Of a DNA stretch of 64,000 nt, positions 1 through 10,661 are shown piece by piece (within the stretch, counting starts at the first letter, position 1; each line of letters begins with the position of its first letter). The notes below the pieces were generated by a model. The model saw nothing but the letters and a program-made list of their open reading frames with translations, was not told the DNA's origin and did no database searches. The stretch is from Chelonoidis abingdonii (Eukaryota > Chordata > Testudines > Testudinidae): contig NC_133773.1 in the NCBI RefSeq assembly GCF_003597395.2, positions 123,936,799 through 124,000,798 of the forward strand. The letters run 5' to 3'. A program made the translations under genes and the position numbers.

Positions 1-151
1 GGACCCTGCGAGATGAGAGGGTTCCAGCGCTTGGACTCCAGCCTGAACCTGGAAGCCTACAGATTAATGAAACAGCCCCGCAGCCTGAGCCCTGTGAGTC
101 AAGTCAGCTGGCACCAGCAGCTATGTTTTCCCTTGCTGTGTAGACATACCC
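1..151. mobile_element. Right part of a Harbinger-like MITE cut by the window edge
   Basis: The sequence ends TGTGTAGACATACCC and is then followed by TGA. The same GTGTAGAC..(A)CCC terminus recurs at many places in the window (for example 7101-7382, 10274-10569, 39292-39540) next to T-initial 3-bp target duplications. The left end lies outside the window. Confidence 0.5.
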
Positions 152-239
152 TGAGCCCTTTGGAGGCTCAGGTCTAGGTCAAAATTACCCTCATATCCCT
201 CTTTTGTGACTTGTTTTCAAAGAAGCAGCATCGGGCCTG

Positions 240-1075
240 TATTGACCAATACTTGCTGTAATGAAATATTTAAAACCCCCCTAAAATAAACAGTAACCTG
301 TGACTTGATGTTTGTGAGCTTCCTTCTCCTCATATAACAGCTCTCCAGCTATGGGACTCCACAGACTGCACCAGAGATATTCCTGACTCCTGAATCACAC
401 TCAGGTGGTGGAAAGGAGAATCAGGCCCCTTTCTGTGTGAGGGACTCTGCACCTAGAGTCTCGTTTAAATCTAGGGCACCAAAGCAGTGTTCACTAGATC
501 CACCATTGCTACAAGGACTGGAAAAATTAGCAAGTTAAAAGAGATGGCAGGCAGAAAAGTACATGTTTTGAAAGCCAATTTGAGAGCAATGTAAGCAGTA
601 TCCCTTTAAATGCCAGAGTTATAAAGCCACACCTGTTAAGTGACCTGCATTTAACTAATCTCCTCTGCAGCTGCTGTTGTCTGAGGACCTGCGTCCTGAA
701 ATATCGTTGCTCTGTTTTAGCTGCTGTTCTGTTAGCTGTAACCTCTGTTCTGACTGCTGACCTGGTGGACATCACCTGGGCAAAGAGGAAGAGGGCAAAT
801 TTGCATCCTTGGTTGCAGCAAAAAGTAAAGCACCACAGCACTGCTGAAGTTAAACTTGAAGGCTCAGGTTCTCCAGCCTGTTGAGTCATTTCTGGGCTGA
901 ACCAATGTGGCAAATGTACTTAAAACAGACTTAAATAGGCAGTGATACTCCCCCCATGTAAATATATTCTCTGGTGGCATTTTGGCCCCTATGTTACCTC
1001 TTCCTGATTCCACTGGTGTTGGGGATGTGGGACACTGCTGTACCTGGTTTATCTAGGGAGCTGCCAGATTAGCTT
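240..1075. other. CPZ: CPZ intron, no recognisable feature
   Basis: I see no exon-like segment, tandem repeat or transposon terminus here. A 128-codon minus-strand ORF (527-913) lacks any recognisable motif and looks like chance. Confidence 0.4.
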
Positions 1076-1078
1076 ATT

Positions 1079-2140
1079 TCTCCTGAGGGCATTCTGTGCC
1101 AAAAAATTAAAAATTCTGTGCCAAAAAAATATTTTTTTGCACACTATTTTATAATTCTGCAAAATGTATTTGTCAAATAAATGTGGAGGCTCCAGCATGG
1201 CGTTGGTCAGTATAGGCTACTGGCTGCACAGAGGTGGGAGATCACTGTGCAGCTCCCACCCCGGGATACAGACTCAGCAGTGAGGCTGCACCCAACCCTG
1301 ACACAGCACAAGGACCAGGCCTGCCCCAGAAACACCCCAGGGCCCTGCCCGTCCATGCCAGATGCACCAGGTGTGGGCAGGCAGGCTCAGCAAGGCAGGA
1401 TCCAGGTGTGGAGGGGCTTGGTGTGGATTGAGAGGGTTCTGTGTGGGGCAATCTGAGTGCGGGCAGCTCAGTGGGGGATCCAGGTGTGAGGGGGATCTGG
1501 ATGCACAGGGGCTTGTTGGGGGGTTCTGGGTGCAATGGTAATGAGACTCTGCAGGGGGGTCCAGGTGAAGGTGGTTGGGACTCAGCAGGAAGGGGTATGG
1601 GTGTGGGGGGGATAGAGCTCAGCACACAAGTCTGGGGAGGTTCAGTGGGGAGTCCAGATGCAGGGACAGTGTGGCTCAGTTGGGTGGGGATCCAAGTGCA
1701 GTTGATTGGGTCTTGGTGGAGTGGGGAGCCGGGTGTGGGTGGCTTGTTAGGGTGGTCCAGGTGCAGGGGGAGTGGGGCTCATTAGGGGGTTCTGGGTGAG
1801 GCTTGGTGAGAGGGTCTGGGTATGAAGGGATCAGGATATACAGGGGTTGGGCAGATGCGGAGCAGCTCTCCATACATAGATTCCTTCCCCTGCAGGTGAG
1901 GAGTGCAGGAAGAGGGGCATTGGAGGGGGGGGAAGAGTTTGTAGAGCTTCCTGTAACTGAGGGGAAAATCTGGGGGTGGATCTGACCAGGCCCTGGATGC
2001 CGTGCAGGAGAAGAGAAAGTCCCATCCTCCCCAGTCTAGCCGGGACCAGCAGCTGGGCCCAGTGCAGAGTAGAAGCCACCAGCAAGGCAGCCACCAGCCA
2101 CTAGCAAGGCACTGTAGACAAGTCCTCAGGCACTTCTAAA
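1079..2140. repeat. Interspersed repeat with G-rich degenerate tandem core
   Basis: The left edge reads CTCCTGAGGGCATTCTGTG followed by A-runs with a second copy of ATTCTGTGCC. This start is familiar from turtle interspersed repeats. From about 1380 to 1830 the + strand is a degenerate G-rich array built on units like GGGGATCCAGGTGTGGGGG, with frequent GGG runs. The right boundary is uncertain. Short ORFs on both strands within it are products of the low-complexity sequence. Confidence 0.5.
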
Positions 2141-2741
2141 AAATTTACCTCATATCTCCCATTGACATCAGTAGGAGCAGGACAGAGCCCATAACTCCCT
2201 TAGTAGAAGTTAGTAGGATCAGGATTGGATCCCAAACTATCCACAAATATTTTTTGTAAATGTACTTAATTATTAGCTATTTTCTTCCAACTGAGCCTTG
2301 AACTATGAAGGAGATTTAACTATCTGGGAAGATGCAAAGAGTGGCAACAAATCACAGTTAAGCTTGAGGGAAACTCAAAAACATTTTGTCTGAGATGTTG
2401 AAATGGGGGTAGTTTTTCATGTCCTGTAACTCAGAAACAATGTGATAGACTTTCTTCACATTTTACATGAATACTCATTTGTCTTCATTCAACAATTATC
2501 TCACTTGTCCCTTTGCCAACACTGATACGTGGTTAGCAAAAATACTAATAAATAACAAACTCAAACCCTTCACTCATTCAGTCTGGCCCCCAATGAGGTA
2601 CCCAGGGTGAGTGTAAATGAGTGCAGCTGGGGCTCGACCCTCTCCAGGGGTAGAGGGGAGCCACACCGGCTCACTACACACCGGTGGATCCGGGAAATAG
2701 TTCGGCAGTCCTCGCGGCAACTGCCTGCTCCGCGGGGCAAG

Positions 2742-2946
2742 GAGGCTCAGGCCCTGGGGCAGGGCTGAGCAACAATACCCGTTAGGCCCTGGCCCTAGGT
2801 CAGGGCGGGGCAGCAAACACTGAGTCAGGAAGCTCAGGCCCTGGGGCAGGGCTGAGCTACAATAGCAGTTAAGGCCCTGGCCCTTGGTCAGGGCGGGGCA
2901 ACAAACACTGAGTCAGTAGGCTCAGGCCCTTGGGCAGGGCTGAGCA
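2742..2946 (+). repeat. Minisatellite, about 88-bp period, 2.4 copies
   Basis: Units start with (A)GGCTCAGGCCCTGGGGCAGG near 2743, 2830 and 2918. They carry the internal landmarks GGTCAGGGCGGGGCA and AACACTGAGTCAG. The copies differ by a few substitutions. Confidence 0.8.
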
Positions 2947-3274
2947 GTAGTGATAGTCTTTGGCCTCCTTGGGCCAGGGAGAAGGGGGAGTCTGCCACCC
3001 AGGAGTTGGGTGGCGGGGGGGCGCAGGCCCTCCCACTCCACTGCGTCCCAGCCCGGGGCCCTAGCAGCGGCTAAGGATCCGTTGCTTAGTCAGTGGGGAT
3101 CCTGGCCACAACACACTGACATAGGCTCCGGTAAGGCTGCGGCCAGACTGGGGTCAGCTGCCCCCGGGCTACTTCTGAACTCCCCCTCGGAGCTTACCTG
3201 GGTCCTGACGTCGGCCTCTGCAGGGTCCAGGAGCATAGGCTTGTCGCTGCCGGGGCTGGGTGGCAGGTCCGGCA

Positions 3275-3465
3275 ACTCCTCTGGGTAGTCGGCCCAGGGT
3301 AGCTCCGGCGGTTCCTCCAGGTAGCAGGCGCGGGGAAGCTCCGGCGGTTCCTCCGGGTAGCAGATGCGGGGAAGCTCCGGCTGTTCCTCCGGGTAGCAGG
3401 CGCGGAGAAGCTCCGGCGGTTCCTCCGGGTAGCAGGCGCGGGGAAGCTCCGGCCAGTCTGGGCGG
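3275..3465 (-). repeat. Minisatellite, 36-bp period, coding-length unit
   Basis: About five units resemble GGAAGCTCCGGCGGTTCC + TCCGGGTAGCAGGCGCGG. Because the period is a multiple of three, the minus strand stays open and reads repeated 12-residue units of the form PELPRACYPEEP. I see no initiation context or known domain that would make this a gene. Confidence 0.75.
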
Positions 3466-4053
3466 CTTCCCTGGGTCACAGGGGGTTCCCAGTCTCGAGC
3501 TCCCTGAGGGACGTCTGCTCGTTCCAGCTGCTGGGGCCTGACTGAGCTCTGAGGGCTGGCTTTTATAGTTCCAGGTCGCCGCCTGACCCTTTGAGGGGCG
3601 GGTTCAGAGCTCCGTAGCTCCGCCCACTCTGGCCTCCAGCTGGGCTCTTCCTCCTCTGGCCTGGAGGGGAGCCACACCGGCTCACTACAGTGAGATTTTC
3701 AGAAATGTTCAGTGTTCGCTTGACTCTGTTTCCATTAAAGGCAGTGGTAAAACTCTCTTTTCAATGGGTGAAGTCAGATCAGTGCTGAGAGCTTTTGAAA
3801 AGCCCACTCTGAACCTTGTGGATAACTATGTTACACTGAATACATTAAAAGTCCTTGTCTGGACCTCTGAGGTCCCACATTTTTCCAGAGATGATCTGTC
3901 ACTTCAGTCCCTGCTTGGCTTTCTGTTTGCCAGTGATTGGAATGTTCTTGTTTTTTTGTCCCAAGCAATGATCTCTGAGCTGATAAACCAGGACAATTAT
4001 CTTCTTCTGCCCTAGTCACTGTGAAACCCAATTCCTTTTAGTGGTTTAGTGGG

Positions 4054-4625
4054 CATAAGAAGGGCCATACTGGGTCAGACTAAAGATCCATCTAGCCCAG
4101 TATTCTGTTTTCTAACAGTGGCCAATGTCAGGTGCTTCAAAGGGAATGAACAGAACAGGTAATTATCAAGTGTATTCCCATAATACAAGAACTAGGGGCA
4201 ACCAAATGAAATTAATAGGCAGCAGGTTTAAAACAAATAAAAGAAAATTCTTCTTCACACAGCATACAGTCAACCTGTGAAACTTCTTACCTGAGGAGGT
4301 TGTGAAGGCTAGGACTATAACAGCGTTTAAAACGGAACTGGATAAATTCATGGTGGTTAAGTCCATAAATGGCTGTTAGCCAGGATGGGTAAGGAATGGG
4401 GTCCCTAGCCTCTGTTTGTCAGAAGTTGAAGATGGATGGCAGCAGAGAGATCACTCCCTCTGGGACACCTGGCATTGGCCACTGTCAGTAGACAGGATAC
4501 TGGGCTGGATGGACCTTTGGTCTGACCCAGTATGGCCGTTTTTATGTTCTTATGTAAGTCAACCATATCCTGTCGCCCATTTCCTGCCTGTGGCAAACAG
4601 AGGCTAGGGACAGGGTTCTGAAGTC
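4054..4625 (-). mobile_element. CR1 LINE 3' end, minus strand, split by a second CR1
   Basis: The element starts at its 3' terminus CATAAGAAGGGCCATACTGG (reverse complement of the usual CR1 end) and runs to about 4170 at AATTATCAAG. It resumes at about 4555 with CATATCCTGTCGCCCATTTC and AACAGAGGCTAGGGACA, which are the next expected bases of the same CR1 3' region. The gap is occupied by the plus-strand CR1 at 4172-4554. Confidence 0.8.
4172..4554 (+). mobile_element. CR1 LINE 3' end inserted into an older CR1
   Basis: The element is a 5'-truncated CR1 copy running from CCCATAATACAAGAACTAGG to the 3' terminus TTTATGTTCTTATG. It includes the common segment GGATGGACCTTTGGTCTGAC. It lies head-to-head inside the minus-strand CR1 at 4054-4625. 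Confidence 0.85.
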
Positions 4626-4688
4626 TGCATTTCACCTGATTTGCCTGCTGTTCCCATTGTTTATTTCATTAAGGACGAGGATCCCTAT

Positions 4689-5048
4689 ATTCACAAAGGG
4701 ACTTTAAGCATTGTAACGCCTGACTCCAAGGCACTCTGCCACCTAGTGGAATTCTCAGACTCATCTTAGGGGGTCAGAGGACACCTAATGGATTGGTCCC
4801 CACAGGCAAGGTAGGCAGAACTACCCCTAGCTTGAGACTCCTAATGAGATTCAGCTTGTGCTAGGGATCCCAGCAGCTCGTTAACTGGGGGGTAACAGCA
4901 GGACTTATGTGGCGTTGCACCTGTCTACTGGCAGGAACCGTCAGAGTTAGGTTGCACCTGAGCAGTCATTTTGAAAATGTCAGTGGTGCCTAAATGTTAG
5001 ACTTGTGGACCTAAAGAGTCAGTTAGACACCTAAGTACCTTTGTGAAT
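4689..5048. mobile_element. MITE with long imperfect terminal inverted repeats
   Basis: The left end ATTCACAAAGGGACTTTAAG pairs with the right end CCTAAGTACCTTTGTGAAT, and the similarity extends about 35 bp inward (GCCTGACTC against GAGTCAGTTAGACACC). There is no coding capacity. Confidence 0.65.
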
Positions 5049-5937
5049 CAATCCCCAAGTTCTCACCCACAGGGCCATTTGACTTCCCCTCACTTAGCAT
5101 GAAAGATCACAGAAAATGTCCCCTGTAAGCTGCAGGCTAACCTCTTCTTTCCTTGCTGCAGCCTGTCCTCTCCTTGCAGTCTCCCTCCAAGCTGCAGACG
5201 GGCTCTTGACACAGAAGTCACATGTACTCATAGACTTGCTGTCTCCACTTCTTAATCACTATGGCACATTTGCTCTTTATGGGCCTATAGCATTGGCTGA
5301 GTTCCCTCAAGCAGACTCTTCACCATCAGAATCTTCTACCTGGTCACACACACTGCTAAGTGTCTCTGTGTAACACTTTTCAGTCTCTGTTAGCGGCATT
5401 CGTGCAACCGAGTATTAATGACACTAAGCTAGAGCTGTTATAAACATTTTAGTTTGTGCCAGGAGAAATAAGGAGGCCTGTAACTTGCATTAGTTACCTC
5501 AAGTTACAGGCATTGTGGAAAAACTGTTTAGACCCCAGAGCATTTGGCACCTTTGATAAAGTGAAAACAAGGTACTATTGTTATTATTTATTCCTCAAAT
5601 CACAGATGAGTAGAGACTAGGGTAAAAGTGGCTCCGTTATTTAGAATCCTTTGTCATTGTATTGCAGATAATAGATTTTTTTTTTGAAGCACCTTGGTGA
5701 CTTAGGAGCATAGGTCTCAGAATTTGGACTCCTAGGTGACTCAGGAACTTCTGTCAATTTTATCTAAGAAGGATATCCTTCTATAGAGGTTCCCTCTGTG
5801 CACATAGGTCTAGAGGACACCATCTGGCGGGCAGGAACAGATTGTGCTGGAGTGGATCTCAGTGATGTGAAGATAAGTGGAAGAAGTGCTTACAGTTCAC
5901 AGAAGAAGTAAATATTTTTCAAAATCCTTCATTTCAG
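5049..5937. other. CPZ: CPZ intron upstream of the first visible exon
   Basis: The sequence is mostly unique and AT-rich. It contains a perfect 12-bp stem at 5476-5487 and 5500-5511 around a 12-nt loop, and ends with a polypyrimidine-AG acceptor at 5937. Confidence 0.5.
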
Positions 5938-6073
5938 ATGTTCAGACTGCTGTCTAAAGCATATGCAGGTGCACATCCAATCATCTCAGACAAATCGGAA
6001 GCCCGTTGTGGTGGAAACTTTGTAAAAAGAGGAGGCATTATAAACGGTGCTCAGTGGTATAGCTTTACTGGAG
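5938..6073 (+). CDS. CPZ: Carboxypeptidase Z, internal exon (end of catalytic domain core)
   Basis: This exon encodes 45 codons plus one base, beginning MFRLLSKAYAGAHP and ending QWYSFTGG across the next junction. It matches the vertebrate CPZ segment that reads RAYADVHP...RCGGNFLKRG...DWYSFTGG. CPZ is a secreted, matrix-associated M14B metallocarboxypeptidase with a frizzled-like Cys-rich domain; it removes C-terminal basic residues and has been linked to Wnt signalling. The acceptor is a pyrimidine-rich tract ending ATTTCAG at 5937. The donor GTAAAT starts at 6074 and leaves phase 1. The Tyr of QWYSF (codon 6058-6060) aligns with carboxypeptidase A Tyr248, which contacts substrate, and it is intact. 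The exon is too short and flanked by splice sites to stand as an independent ORF. No upstream exon is recognisable in 1-5937. Confidence 0.93.
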
Positions 6074-6437
6074 GTAAATCTCTTTGCCATTATGTCATGT
6101 GAAGCAAAACCTGAGTAAGACTCTTAAGAGAGACAAGTAAGAGCCTGATCCAAGGCAAAGTGAACTCAATGGAAAGACTCATTAATTTCAGTGGGCTTTG
6201 AATCAGACCCTGCCCCCAGTGCACAAAAATGTCTTTAGAGGATTTAAATGGCAAAGTCTATATTCAAATAGAGCAGGCCAAATTCATCCCTGACATAGCT
6301 CCGGTGAAATCAATAGAGTTATGCATGGGATGAATTTGGCATTGTGTATTTATGAAATGCTGTTCTGGTGTTAAAATCTGAAATTTTCTAGCACATAGGA
6401 ATGAAACATTAATGCCTCGACAGCAGCATGAATTTGG

Positions 6438-6490
6438 ACTTCAGATCCATAATGCAGAATTTTATATATTCTACATTATGGATTTGAAGT
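6438..6490. repeat. 23-bp near-perfect palindrome with 7-nt loop
   Basis: Arm 6438-6460 (ACTTCAGATCCATAATGCAG...) is the reverse complement of 6468-6490 with two mismatches. It lies in a CPZ intron in an AT-rich context and probably marks the centre of a hairpin MITE. Confidence 0.8.
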
Positions 6491-6655
6491 GTGCTTAATC
6501 TGTATTGACTAAACTATAATTGATTATTAGTAGTAGGCATGATAAACAAAAATGTCACAACTGACATCCAATTCATGGGTGTTCAAGTTTCCAATACAAT
6601 TTTATCATTAGCATTATTTGGTTTTTCAGGCTTGTTCTATTTTTGATACTTGAGT

Positions 6656-6750
6656 AAAATGTTCAAAAGCACCTATGTCCTATTTTCAAAAGTGATTTAG
6701 ATTCCTAAGTGATTAATAACTTTTGAAAATGAGGTGCTTTTGAAAATTGT
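6656..6750. mobile_element. Short palindromic MITE
   Basis: The left arm TTCAAAAGCACCTATGTCC and ATTTTCAAAAGT pair with the right arm ACTTTTGAAAATGAGGTGC and TTTTGAAAA around a short centre. The whole copy can fold on itself. Confidence 0.6.
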
Positions 6751-7100
6751 GCCTGTTATCTGTGATCAACATTTTAGTACATAATAATGTCATGACCTTT
6801 CCTATAGAGGCACAGGGTTCTCATGATGTTAGCTTCTCTTAGAGGTTTGCTGCCACCAAAAGGAACTGCTGACAGGGTATGGTACCTTTGCTAGATGGTA
6901 TGATAATGAAGAAGATACCATAAGACAGCAAAGACATTTTCTTTATTCCCCAGTGCAAGAACAAGTCTCATTCTCTGACCACAGGCCTGGAAGTCAATTC
7001 CAGAGTTCTAAACCCAGCTCTGACCTTGATTTCCCTGTGACTGTGGGCAGTACCTTATGGTATAAAGCTGTTCATGCACTGCTCCCATTCCTCTGCCTTA

Positions 7101-7382
7101 GGCCTTGGCTACACTGGCGCTTTACAGCACTGCAGGTTTCTCTCTCAGGGGTGTGAAAAAACACACCCTTGAGCACAGCAAGTTACAGCTCTCTAAAGCG
7201 CCAGTGTAAACAATGCCCCAGCGCTGGGAGCGCGGCTCCCAGCGCTGTAAGCTAATCCCCACAGGGAGGTGGCGTACCTGCAGCGCTGAGAGAGCTCTCT
7301 CCCAGCACTGGTGCCACAACCACACTTGCACTTCAAAGCGCTGCCGTGGGAGTGCTTTGAAGTTGCAAGTGTTGCCATACCC
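7101..7382. mobile_element. Harbinger-like MITE with TTA duplication
   Basis: The termini GGCCTTGGCTACACT and AAGTGTTGCCATACCC are inverted. They are flanked by TTA at 7098-7100 and 7383-7385. The interior repeats the word AGCGCTG and its relatives. The 3-bp duplication suggests PIF/Harbinger, but the superfamily call is tentative. Confidence 0.65.
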
Positions 7383-7663
7383 TTAGCTTCTACAAATGTA
7401 AATGAGTTTTAATAATAATAGTGCTTACCCATCTCAAAGAGGTGTTGTGAGCATGAATTAGTTAACTGATGTTTAAAATAATGCTAGTAAAGCTCCAAAG
7501 ATACCGAATACTGTGCATATGGTAGATGCAGTCATTCTGCACAACATATACATCCTTGTCCACAGGGCTGCATTTGGTAATCAACTAATTACAGCAACAT
7601 AGTTCTAATTAAATGTGACATGGATTGTTCATAATCTTCCCTTTTCCCTTTCTATTAATTTAG

Positions 7664-7803
7664 GTATGGCAGATTTTAATTACCTTCACACAAACTGTTT
7701 TGAAATCACCGTGGAGCTGGGATGTGAAAAGTTTCCTTTGGAGGAGGAACTGTATTCAGCCTGGCATGAAAACAAAGAATCCCTTCTGACTTTTATGGAA
7801 ATG
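7664..7803 (+). CDS. CPZ: Carboxypeptidase Z, exon with catalytic glutamate
   Basis: The exon starts with GT, completing a Gly codon split with the previous exon, then encodes 46 codons from [20 protein letters not shown] to ESLLTFMEM. The acceptor is TTAATTTAG ending at 7663 and the donor is GTAGAG at 7804, phase 0. [18 protein letters not shown] is the signature of the CPN/CPE subfamily (M14B). The Glu of TVELGC (codon GAG at 7714-7716) is the general base/acid equivalent to Glu270 of carboxypeptidase A and is present, so the enzyme is predicted active. KFP following the Cys is also typical of the subfamily. The closest relative by eye is CPZ (NKESLL) rather than CPE or CPN1. An ATG-started ORF spanning 7615-7968 is only the exon read through into both introns. 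Confidence 0.96.
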
Positions 7804-7968
7804 GTAGAGTTCTACTTCTATATATATTCCTTTAGTGCTTGTGGCTTTTCTTCTGCATTCTTTGGTGGGATTCCATTGTTATTTTTTTCCCTGTTGAGGA
7901 TGCTTATGACAGCATTTGATCTTCAGATATTCCCACACCAGTTTCTGTCCCTCAGTTTAGCTGTCTAA

Positions 7969-9520
7969 GAAAGTGGATATTATTTCCCTAACTCACATGT
8001 GGGTGGGTTGAAGATTGAGAGGTGCTTAAGTACAACACAAAACAGGACTGAAGAAATGTCTATAAATAGTTCGGGTGGGTTTATGAATCAACTCTTCAAA
8101 ATCCAATACTAGAGACAGACCAACTCATTCAGAAAAATAAGACTCAACCTCTCGCTCAAAGAACTAAACCAAACTTAATTTAAATTTCCATAAAGTTTAG
8201 GTAATTTTTCACTTTTACATGCTTCTCCGATTCCATGTTTTTGGTCTGAAGTTCCACTATTCTGTAACAGAGACCTTTTAAGTGTTGTTTATGACCCATC
8301 TGGAACTAGGAAATCTTGAACAATTCATTGGAAATCCTGTTCCTATAATTTTTCAGCTCAGTTTCTGAACAAAAGCTGTTGGGATAAATGTCTGGACCCT
8401 GAACTTATGAAGGAACAACCAAACCAAATTTATGTAGGCTCACTCAGCAATAACAAATGCCTCACTAATAACAGGTAACTGATCACAGAGACTCAGGCAG
8501 ACATCTTTCTCTCAGCCATTAGCAGATCAGCTTTCTGTCATGCCTTATATTGATAGACTATGTAGTAATTTAAAGTTGTTAGGAGTGTGTTAGCTTTTTT
8601 TATGGCCTTTTTAAGCAACCTCTTGCTACTTGTGGTAAGTATCATCATTCGATAAAGACTACAATCCAGACCACCAACCTCATTTCATTTTACAGTTGTC
8701 TGATGAAAATGAGTTTTAGTGGGTCCAAATGGGACTGGGTTAAATCCATATATATTGCACTTGAAGCCTTTAAGATGTAAAGATTTTTATAGTGTGAGAT
8801 GCTGTAGAAGTCTATGCTGGAAAAGCCTTTTGAGCAAATGCAGGACAGTAAGCGAAAACTCTCTAGATAAGATTGACTGAATTACTCCTGATAAGGATTA
8901 AGTCTGCCATAAGCAATTCAAACTTTTCTCATTTTGATATTTACCAGATTATTTGGTGTGCGAATAAATCTACTTGGTTTAACTAGGAAAAGTTAAACAT
9001 ATATTTATATGTGCTAATTACGTGCTAATCCTTCTCATATTGAAAGCAGTTACAAAACTCCCATTGACTGTAATGATACATGATCAGGGCTGTATTCATG
9101 GAAACAAAATAAACCCAATAGCAATAAAGTAATTAAGGGCCCAATTCTGTCACTCTTACCTGCACTGCCTAGTAATTATCGAAGTCATGTCAGAAAAAGA
9201 TGTCAGAAATGGGACTTAAAACAGAATCTGTCCTAAATCCAGCAAAGCAAAGTTGAAATAGAATTGCTGCATTATGGGGCAGATTCTCTTTTTTCCTTGT
9301 ACCCTGCACAGAGAATGTGCAGCTCCTCAGAAAGTGAAATTCTGTCCTTCTGATTTGAAAGTGTTTTCCATTCACTTTGCATGAGTGTTAATGATGAGGG
9401 TGCAAATTAGTGGAGAGAAAGGCTCACTATTTTTAACACTTCATGCTGATTTAAGATTTTTCCATATTTTGATGCTGCAGGATGACTGGAAAGAAAACTG
9501 CACCAATCTGCTATAATAAT
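7969..9520. other. CPZ: CPZ intron, no recognisable gene or repeat
   Basis: The sequence is AT-rich without tandem structure. I do not recognise any exon between the splice sites at 7804 and 12044. Confidence 0.4.
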
Positions 9521-9527
9521 TCTTAAG

Positions 9528-9651
9528 GGACAGATTCTGGTTCCTTCTGTTCAATAGTACCTCACACTTTGAGCAGTCCCATTCAAATAAATTAAACTAT
9601 GGAAAGGGTAAGGTAGTGCTCAACATGAGTAGGAACAGCAGAATCTGGTCC
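9528..9651. mobile_element. Short palindromic MITE
   Basis: The left end GGGACAGATTCTGGTTCC pairs with the right end GGAACAGCAGAATCTGGTCC. The copy is about 124 bp and non-coding. Confidence 0.6.
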
Positions 9652-9659
9652 TAAATAAA

Positions 9660-10115
9660 TGTTGTAATTAGAACAGGTCAACATTTCTAGATTAAAAAAA
9701 CTTTTCATCCAAAAAATGGCCTTTTTAAAAAATTGTATATGTTAATGATTTTTTTAAAATTTCCATTTTTTAATTCCACTGGGGGGAATAATCATCTTGT
9801 TTTCATTGTTTATTAGTTTTTCATGCTTTTCTAGGTTTTTCTGGGGCAAAATGAGTGGTGGGGGGGGGAAAGAGGAAAGGAGAAACAATGAAGGGGAAAG
9901 GAAAAGAGGAGAAAAAGGAGTAGAAAATAGGAAGCCTACAAAACTCAGAAAAATGAAAAAATTCAGAAAAAGAATTTTGAAACTGAATTTTTTCAATAAA
10001 TGTTTGTGAAAATTTCTAATAAATAAAAAACTGTCCATTTGTGGAACCTGCAGAACAAAAATGACTAAAATGCTAAAAAAAATATTTTTTTCCCCATTTT
10101 TTGACCATCTCAGAT
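9660..10115. repeat. A/T-run-rich repeat with a central G/A-rich strand
   Basis: Long T and A runs alternate with a purine-only stretch at about 9856-9920 that includes nine consecutive G. A similar A/T-run segment occurs at about 39940-40140, so this is probably an interspersed repeat. The ORFs within it are low complexity. Confidence 0.4.
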
Positions 10116-10273
10116 TGTTATGAACTGGCAATTTTGTATCTGCACCTTTGCTCTCTTGTACATGGAATTAAAACTAGTCTGATGTATGTCACCAGCTTAG
10201 TCTTGCTAGGAGATAGGGGTATTTCCTTTTAGCTCAAGCAGTAGGATCCTGCACTTTTAGAGGTGGAGAATCA

Positions 10274-10569
10274 GGGCAAGTCTACATTATGGGGGAAAGC
10301 TGATCTAAGCTACACAATTTGAGTTACGTTAGTAGTGTGACTCAAATTGATGTAGCTTAAATCTATTTACTGCGGGGTCCACACTATGCTATGTCGACAC
10401 AAGACGCTCTCCCGTTGACTGCCCTTACTATTCTTGTTCCAGTGGAGTATCACAGTTGATGGGAAAGCGATCTGAGGTCGATTTAGCAGGTCTTCACTCG
10501 ACCCACTAAATTGACCCGCGGTGGATTGATTGCTGCAACGTTAATCCACTGGTAAGTGGAGACAAGCCC
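10274..10569. mobile_element. Harbinger-like MITE with TCA duplication
   Basis: The termini GGGCAAGTCTACATT and AAGTGGAGACAAGCCC are inverted and flanked by TCA at 10271-10273 and 10570-10572. The interior carries the GTCGAC/TTAAATC motifs shared with the copies at 24750-24990 and 39292-39540. Confidence 0.7.
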
Positions 10570-10661
10570 TCAGAATCCTATACCCATTATTACCATGACA
10601 TTCTGAGTGGCCATGTTGTTCAGCACAATGACAACCCTGAAGTCCAAGTTTGCTGCTCTAG

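Larger units (their letters stand above)
2575..3690. repeat. GC-rich repeat with two minisatellites (unknown family)
   Basis: The block is much more GC-rich than its surroundings, with sharp edges near 2575 and 3690. A 26-bp direct repeat (GAGGGGAGCCACACCGGC... to ACTACA) occurs at about 2653-2678 and again at 3665-3690, the second marking the right edge. It contains two tandem arrays listed separately. I recognise it as a type of sequence common in turtle genomes, perhaps an LTR or satellite-bearing element, but cannot name the family. Confidence 0.5.

Noticed and set aside
527..913. 128-codon minus-strand ORF in the first intron
   Set aside because: No recognisable domain, low-complexity Leu/Ser/Gln stretches, and located in intron sequence.
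1181..1799. Overlapping ORFs on both strands
   Set aside because: They arise from a G-rich degenerate tandem region and contradict each other in frame.
1..5937. Upstream CPZ exons
   Set aside because: I looked for the exon that should precede MFRLLSK (the GGDLVVSYPFDF-type region) and found no matching frame; it must lie outside the window.
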